43,048 nucleotides of DNA from a virus, in IMG/VR virus record IMGVR_UViG_3300042893_000793, positions 1 to 43,048 of that record; one strand, 5' to 3'. The notes under the pieces were generated by a model. It made no database searches. It was not told the origin of the DNA and saw only the letters and a list, made by a program, of their open reading frames with translations. Shown here one piece after another: positions 42,778-43,048 of this stretch; position 1 is the first letter of the stretch, and each line of letters opens with the position of its first letter. Made by a program: the position numbers and the translations under genes.

Positions 42778-43048
42778 CGCTGCTGCGGCAGTGATTGATA
42801 ATCACGGAAAAATTGTTTTTGCCGGGCATAGTGAACGCTATAGCAAAAAGAAAAATGATCCTGACTTTTGTCAAGGGCTGTTGGATGATGTGCTGGAGTA
42901 TGGCCCAGATGTGGTTGCATACTACGAACGTCCTTGGCTGAAACAACTACGTCAATGGTATGCAGGGCAGGGTATTGAGTGGAACAAATTTACTGTACAG
43001 CAAATATTACGTCAACAACTGGGCGGCCAGATTGAACCTGAACGGGTG
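42740..43048 (+). CDS. Carbamoyltransferase, N-terminal part (3' truncated by window)
   Basis: The first 103 residues of a NodU/CmcH/BlmD-type O-carbamoyltransferase, which uses carbamoyl phosphate and ATP to carbamoylate a sugar or other hydroxyl. MKYTLGISAGFHDAAAAVID matches the conserved GIS..HD.(A/S)AA.. nucleotide-fold start, GKIVFAGHSERYSKKKND corresponds to G.I..A..EERF.R.KHD, and VVAYYERPWLKQLRQW to VVFYEKPFLKF. In such proteins the ATP and carbamoyl sites lie later, outside the window. Start at ATG 42740, inside the end of the SGNH gene; no strong ribosome site (AAAG only), so coupling is likely. Confidence 0.85.
   Translation, partial: MKYTLGISAGFHDAAAAVIDNHGKIVFAGHSERYSKKKNDPDFCQGLLDDVLEYGPDVVAYYERPWLKQLRQWYAGQGIEWNKFTVQQILRQQLGGQIEPERV

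Noticed and set aside
1-43048. tRNA genes, CRISPR arrays, insertion sequences, integrase or attachment sites
   Set aside because: None could be seen; gaps between genes are too short (the longest is about 56 bp) and no cloverleaf, spaced repeats or terminal inverted repeats were noticed.

Overview
The window is a segment of a tailed-phage genome from a T4-like (myovirus) lineage, most like the marine or freshwater cyanophage/pelagiphage relatives. The evidence is a co-linear baseplate block (gp5-like hub, gp25, gp6), octamers matching the T4 late promoter TATAAATA, and tightly packed genes all on the + strand with 1-20 bp overlaps. No tRNA, CRISPR array, integrase or insertion sequence was seen. 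The host cannot be read from the sequence; the moderate GC content (judged by eye) does not favour the most AT-rich pelagiphages.

Region 1 (1-27270) is virion morphogenesis. It holds a 5'-truncated tail/baseplate protein, a gp5-type hub with OB fold and beta-helix but no lysozyme domain, an Ala/Gly-rich protein with one 42-residue motif at both ends, gp25, gp6, and then a 15,081-bp gene for a 5026-residue modular structural protein. The giant protein carries a degenerate cupredoxin-like domain near its N-terminus, seven FG-GAP-like blades in the middle and many phage structural modules towards the C-terminus. A 50-residue gene, a 208-residue structural protein and two tail-fibre-like proteins follow. 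The block ends in a clear intrinsic terminator.

Region 2 (about 27290-43048, running off the window) is one uninterrupted run of 17 translationally coupled genes that starts at a sigma70-like promoter right after the terminator. It encodes a conserved 101-residue protein, three GT-A-like glycosyltransferases, two proteins of a second glycosyltransferase-like family with an SEK..KPL motif, five radical SAM enzymes with an N-terminal twitch-type cysteine module, three SGNH-hydrolase-like proteins, a GDP-mannose 3,5-epimerase with every catalytic residue I could check, two unrecognised proteins of 111 and 347 residues, a 33-residue cationic protein and the start of a carbamoyltransferase.

Taken together, region 2 looks like a phage-encoded pathway that makes, transfers and decorates an unusual sugar or glycan: GDP-L-galactose or GDP-L-gulose supply, glycosyl transfer, radical chemistry, ester (de)acylation and carbamoylation. 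The target could be the virion itself (it lies directly behind the tail fibre genes) or the host envelope. This cluster is the best candidate for an undescribed system here. The individual families are recognisable; the pathway and its product are inference.
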